NCBI GenBank assembly: GCA_033819885.1
Contig: JAQYUZ010000002.1
Span: forward strand, 248,001 to 312,000
Direction of reading: 5' to 3'
Length of the DNA: 64,000 nucleotides
From: Microbotryomycetes sp. JL201
Lineage: Eukaryota > Basidiomycota > Microbotryomycetes
The notes under the pieces were generated by a model. The model had not been told where the DNA came from. It saw only the letters and a program-made list of their open reading frames with translations, and ran no database searches. The translations under genes and the position numbers were made by a program. The first letter of the stretch is position 1. Each line of letters starts with the position of its first letter. This document shows positions 61,937 through 64,000 of this stretch, in pieces.

Positions 61937-64000
61937 CTAGGGCGCCCACAGGTCCCAGCGAATGTCACTCGGTTGGTGAGCGACGGCATTGTTGGCAGGC
62001 AAGTTGACAATAGGGACGAGAGATGGTCTGCCATGGGCGCATTGAAAAGGAAAAGACGTGCGAGCGAGCTGATTAATCAGTGTGATGGATTCGTCTCGAG
62101 TCAATTCTTCAGCAAGCGAGAACGGGTCAGTACTTCTGTTCCCCTATATGATTACGGTTTACGATAGACTGACCATCATTGAACATGATGGCGCCACGAC
62201 AAGCTTTCGAGTTGATGAGCTCGACGATGATAGATGGGCACTGCCTTAGCACCGTATGCCACGGTACGTTCAAGTCTCGCGGCTGTGGTACAGAGGTGCT
62301 TGACGGTAGATTCTGCGCCAATGATCTTACAAAATCTTGCAATAGTCGAGCATCTTTCGACAAGCGTTCTGCAATGATGGCTGGGACGGCCTGAACGTGG
62401 ACCTGCACGTAGTCGGTCACAATGTGTGATTCGTCATCGTCCTGGCGTTCTTTGAGGTTGGGCGGTACGTATATATCGACGCCCCATCTGACCAGGGCCT
62501 TGGCGTTCGCCATTAATTGGTCCGCTTCATGGGCACTAACGACCACGACTCGACCGTAGTCAAATCCAAGGTCGGTCGATTCCGACGAAAGTCGAGTCAT
62601 CCTGGCGCACTCTCCAGCGACGAAAGCGTTGCACAGGTCGCGAAGATACTTTTCAACACGCACACGTTCCGAAGCAGCGTGCTGGTCAATCACGGCCAAC
62701 GACTCTTGCTCGATCAACTGATCTGCGCGCTTCTTTGACCGAATCTTGACGAGCAGGAATTTGCGATCGATTTGAGCTATGAACTCGCAACTGGCCAATG
62801 AGTCGCTGTCGAACGCTTGACCGAGGCCAACATCGTCTTCCACCAAAGAGTCACACGCCTGCGCTCGCGAGTCGAAGAACGAAGAAATCCTTCCATCCGG
62901 CGCGCTTGTCACATGGTGCGAGTTTGTGCGCCACTCCTGTTGCTTGCGAGGACTGCCACTGGTTCTGCCCGACTTGACAGGCTTCAGGCTGCTGATGAAA
63001 GGTTTAGACGCGGCGAAGACTGGATTTGTCCAGTTCTTCATTGCGCAAGTCAGCCCAATGTCTGACGGGCTCGCGTGAAGGATACCCAGTCTCACCGAGA
63101 GCGTGTTCTGGAGCCAACGAGGGGCAGCTGCAGCGTCGTCTGGCAGAGCCTGTTGTCGACGAAGGTTGACAGTGTCGATCAAATCTTGCTTTTCACCCGC
63201 TGTTCTTGGTTGTGCTCGGATTACATAATTGTGTCCCGTGCGCGTTTCGACCGAGGCATGCATGCCTGTCAATGGGTCCGCCCCGTTAACGAGAGCGGAT
63301 GCAGGCGCGCTGGAGTCCACACTGAGTATACTTCCGCTGACCAGCTTGCGTTTCTTAGGGCGCTGCTCCTCCGGAATAGCTTCGTAGGTTTTCGACGGCG
63401 CAGCCGCCTCAACGCTGTGTCCTGGTTGGGCTTGCTTGAAGTGCTCCTCGACCAAAAATGCATTTGCCAGCATTCGCACGAATGACACAACTGACTCCTC
63501 GTCCTGTCAAGAATGAGAGAATGAGCGTAGCGTTCTATGGTTCTGTCAGGGGGACCAACCCTGAATTGCACTGTTCGCTTCTCGGGCTCCAGAGTCACGT
63601 CGACCAGCGCCGTCGGCAGTTCGAGATTGAGCAGAAATATTGGATAGCGTTCGACAGACTTCTGGACACTTTTGATGCCGTTTCGGGTGAAGGAGGGGCC
63701 TGCCAGAAGCGAGCTCGTGTTACCGGAGAAAGAGGACTGTGCGAAGCAATCGTTGATTGTCTTATGAATGACGCAAGGTACGATTGGGTTCGAATTGACG
63801 TCTTGACCTCATGTCAGAGAACAGCATGGGACGGATGTAGGCAGACTTACAAACGAACTGAAACTGCTTCGAAGGAGACGCAGCCTTCGAGAAAAAGCCT
63901 GCTGCGCCTACTGTCCCATCTGCGAGGTCAAACATGCGCACATCCTCGATTCCATTGCGACCCCAAAGCTGCTTCCAACGACCAAGCGCGCCATCGTTTG
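61937..64000 (-). CDS. MLH3: DNA mismatch repair protein Mlh3, 5' end beyond the window
   Basis: MutL homologue that pairs with Mlh1 and nicks DNA in meiotic crossing-over. The window starts inside the N-terminal ATPase/transducer region and reads LEPEKRTVQFR, after VDVTLEPEK-like sequence, then a long linker. The C-terminal endonuclease domain has IDQHAASERVRVE (DQHAX2EX4E metal site, about 62652-62688), LINSKACRGAIMFND, and, after an intron, ELTRDESITLINQLARTSFP followed by FQCAHGRPS. The stop is at 61937-61939. The intact metal site and the ACRGAIMFND and C-A-HGRP blocks favour Mlh3 over Pms1, whose tail ends differently. A large exon (62160-63488) holds most of it. The GHKL ATPase motifs lie beyond the right edge. 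Confidence 0.85.

Overview
The window is nuclear DNA of a filamentous or dimorphic fungus, almost certainly a basidiomycete. It holds 28 recognisable protein genes in 64 kb, nearly all broken by many short introns (about 40-90 bases) with GT..AG ends and a CTGAC/CTAAC-type branch site. The sequence is moderately GC-rich. The protein set (Rpa135, Orm, Mlh3, Lig4, Drs2, Sld3-like, flavocytochrome b2, NNP nitrate porter) is fungal. Dense packing and intron-rich genes would suit a compact early-diverging basidiomycete such as a Pucciniomycotina species, but that placement is inference. No rRNA, tRNA, CRISPR array, transposon or viral remnant was recognised.

Layout. 1-3.7 kb: 5' part of RNA polymerase I subunit 2 (minus) and an ING/PHD chromatin reader. 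4.2-9.5 kb: two convergent secreted intradiol-dioxygenase-like genes followed by a muconate-cyclase-type beta-propeller, a possible aromatic ring-cleavage cluster. 9.5-15 kb: Nudix hydrolase, a PCI-domain CSN12/Thp1-like protein and dynein light intermediate chain. 15-22.4 kb: neuronal calcium sensor 1 and a Drs2-type P4-ATPase, divergent from one promoter. 22.6-29.8 kb: LOG-family phosphoribohydrolase, PPPDE/DeSI peptidase, NNP nitrate transporter, MDR oxidoreductase and an Rdx/SelW-like protein. 29.9-36.9 kb: DNA ligase IV, an RWDD2-like protein and a small membrane protein. 37.1-43 kb: Arp1 and an M16 metalloprotease. 43.2-47.3 kb: flavocytochrome b2 and an FSH1-type hydrolase. 48.2-54.7 kb: PKA catalytic subunit, a KEN-box coiled-coil protein and an Sld3-like replication factor. 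56.2-64 kb: a DH-BAR-SH3 RhoGEF, an ORMDL protein and Mlh3, which runs off the right edge.

Most neighbours are unrelated housekeeping genes in convergent or divergent pairs. The one group that looks functionally joined is 4.2-9.5 kb. Several genes have their first intron at or inside the start codon, which any automatic start call will tend to get wrong. Exon joins given here come from reading splice sites and frames by eye, so exact ends may be off by a few bases where noted.
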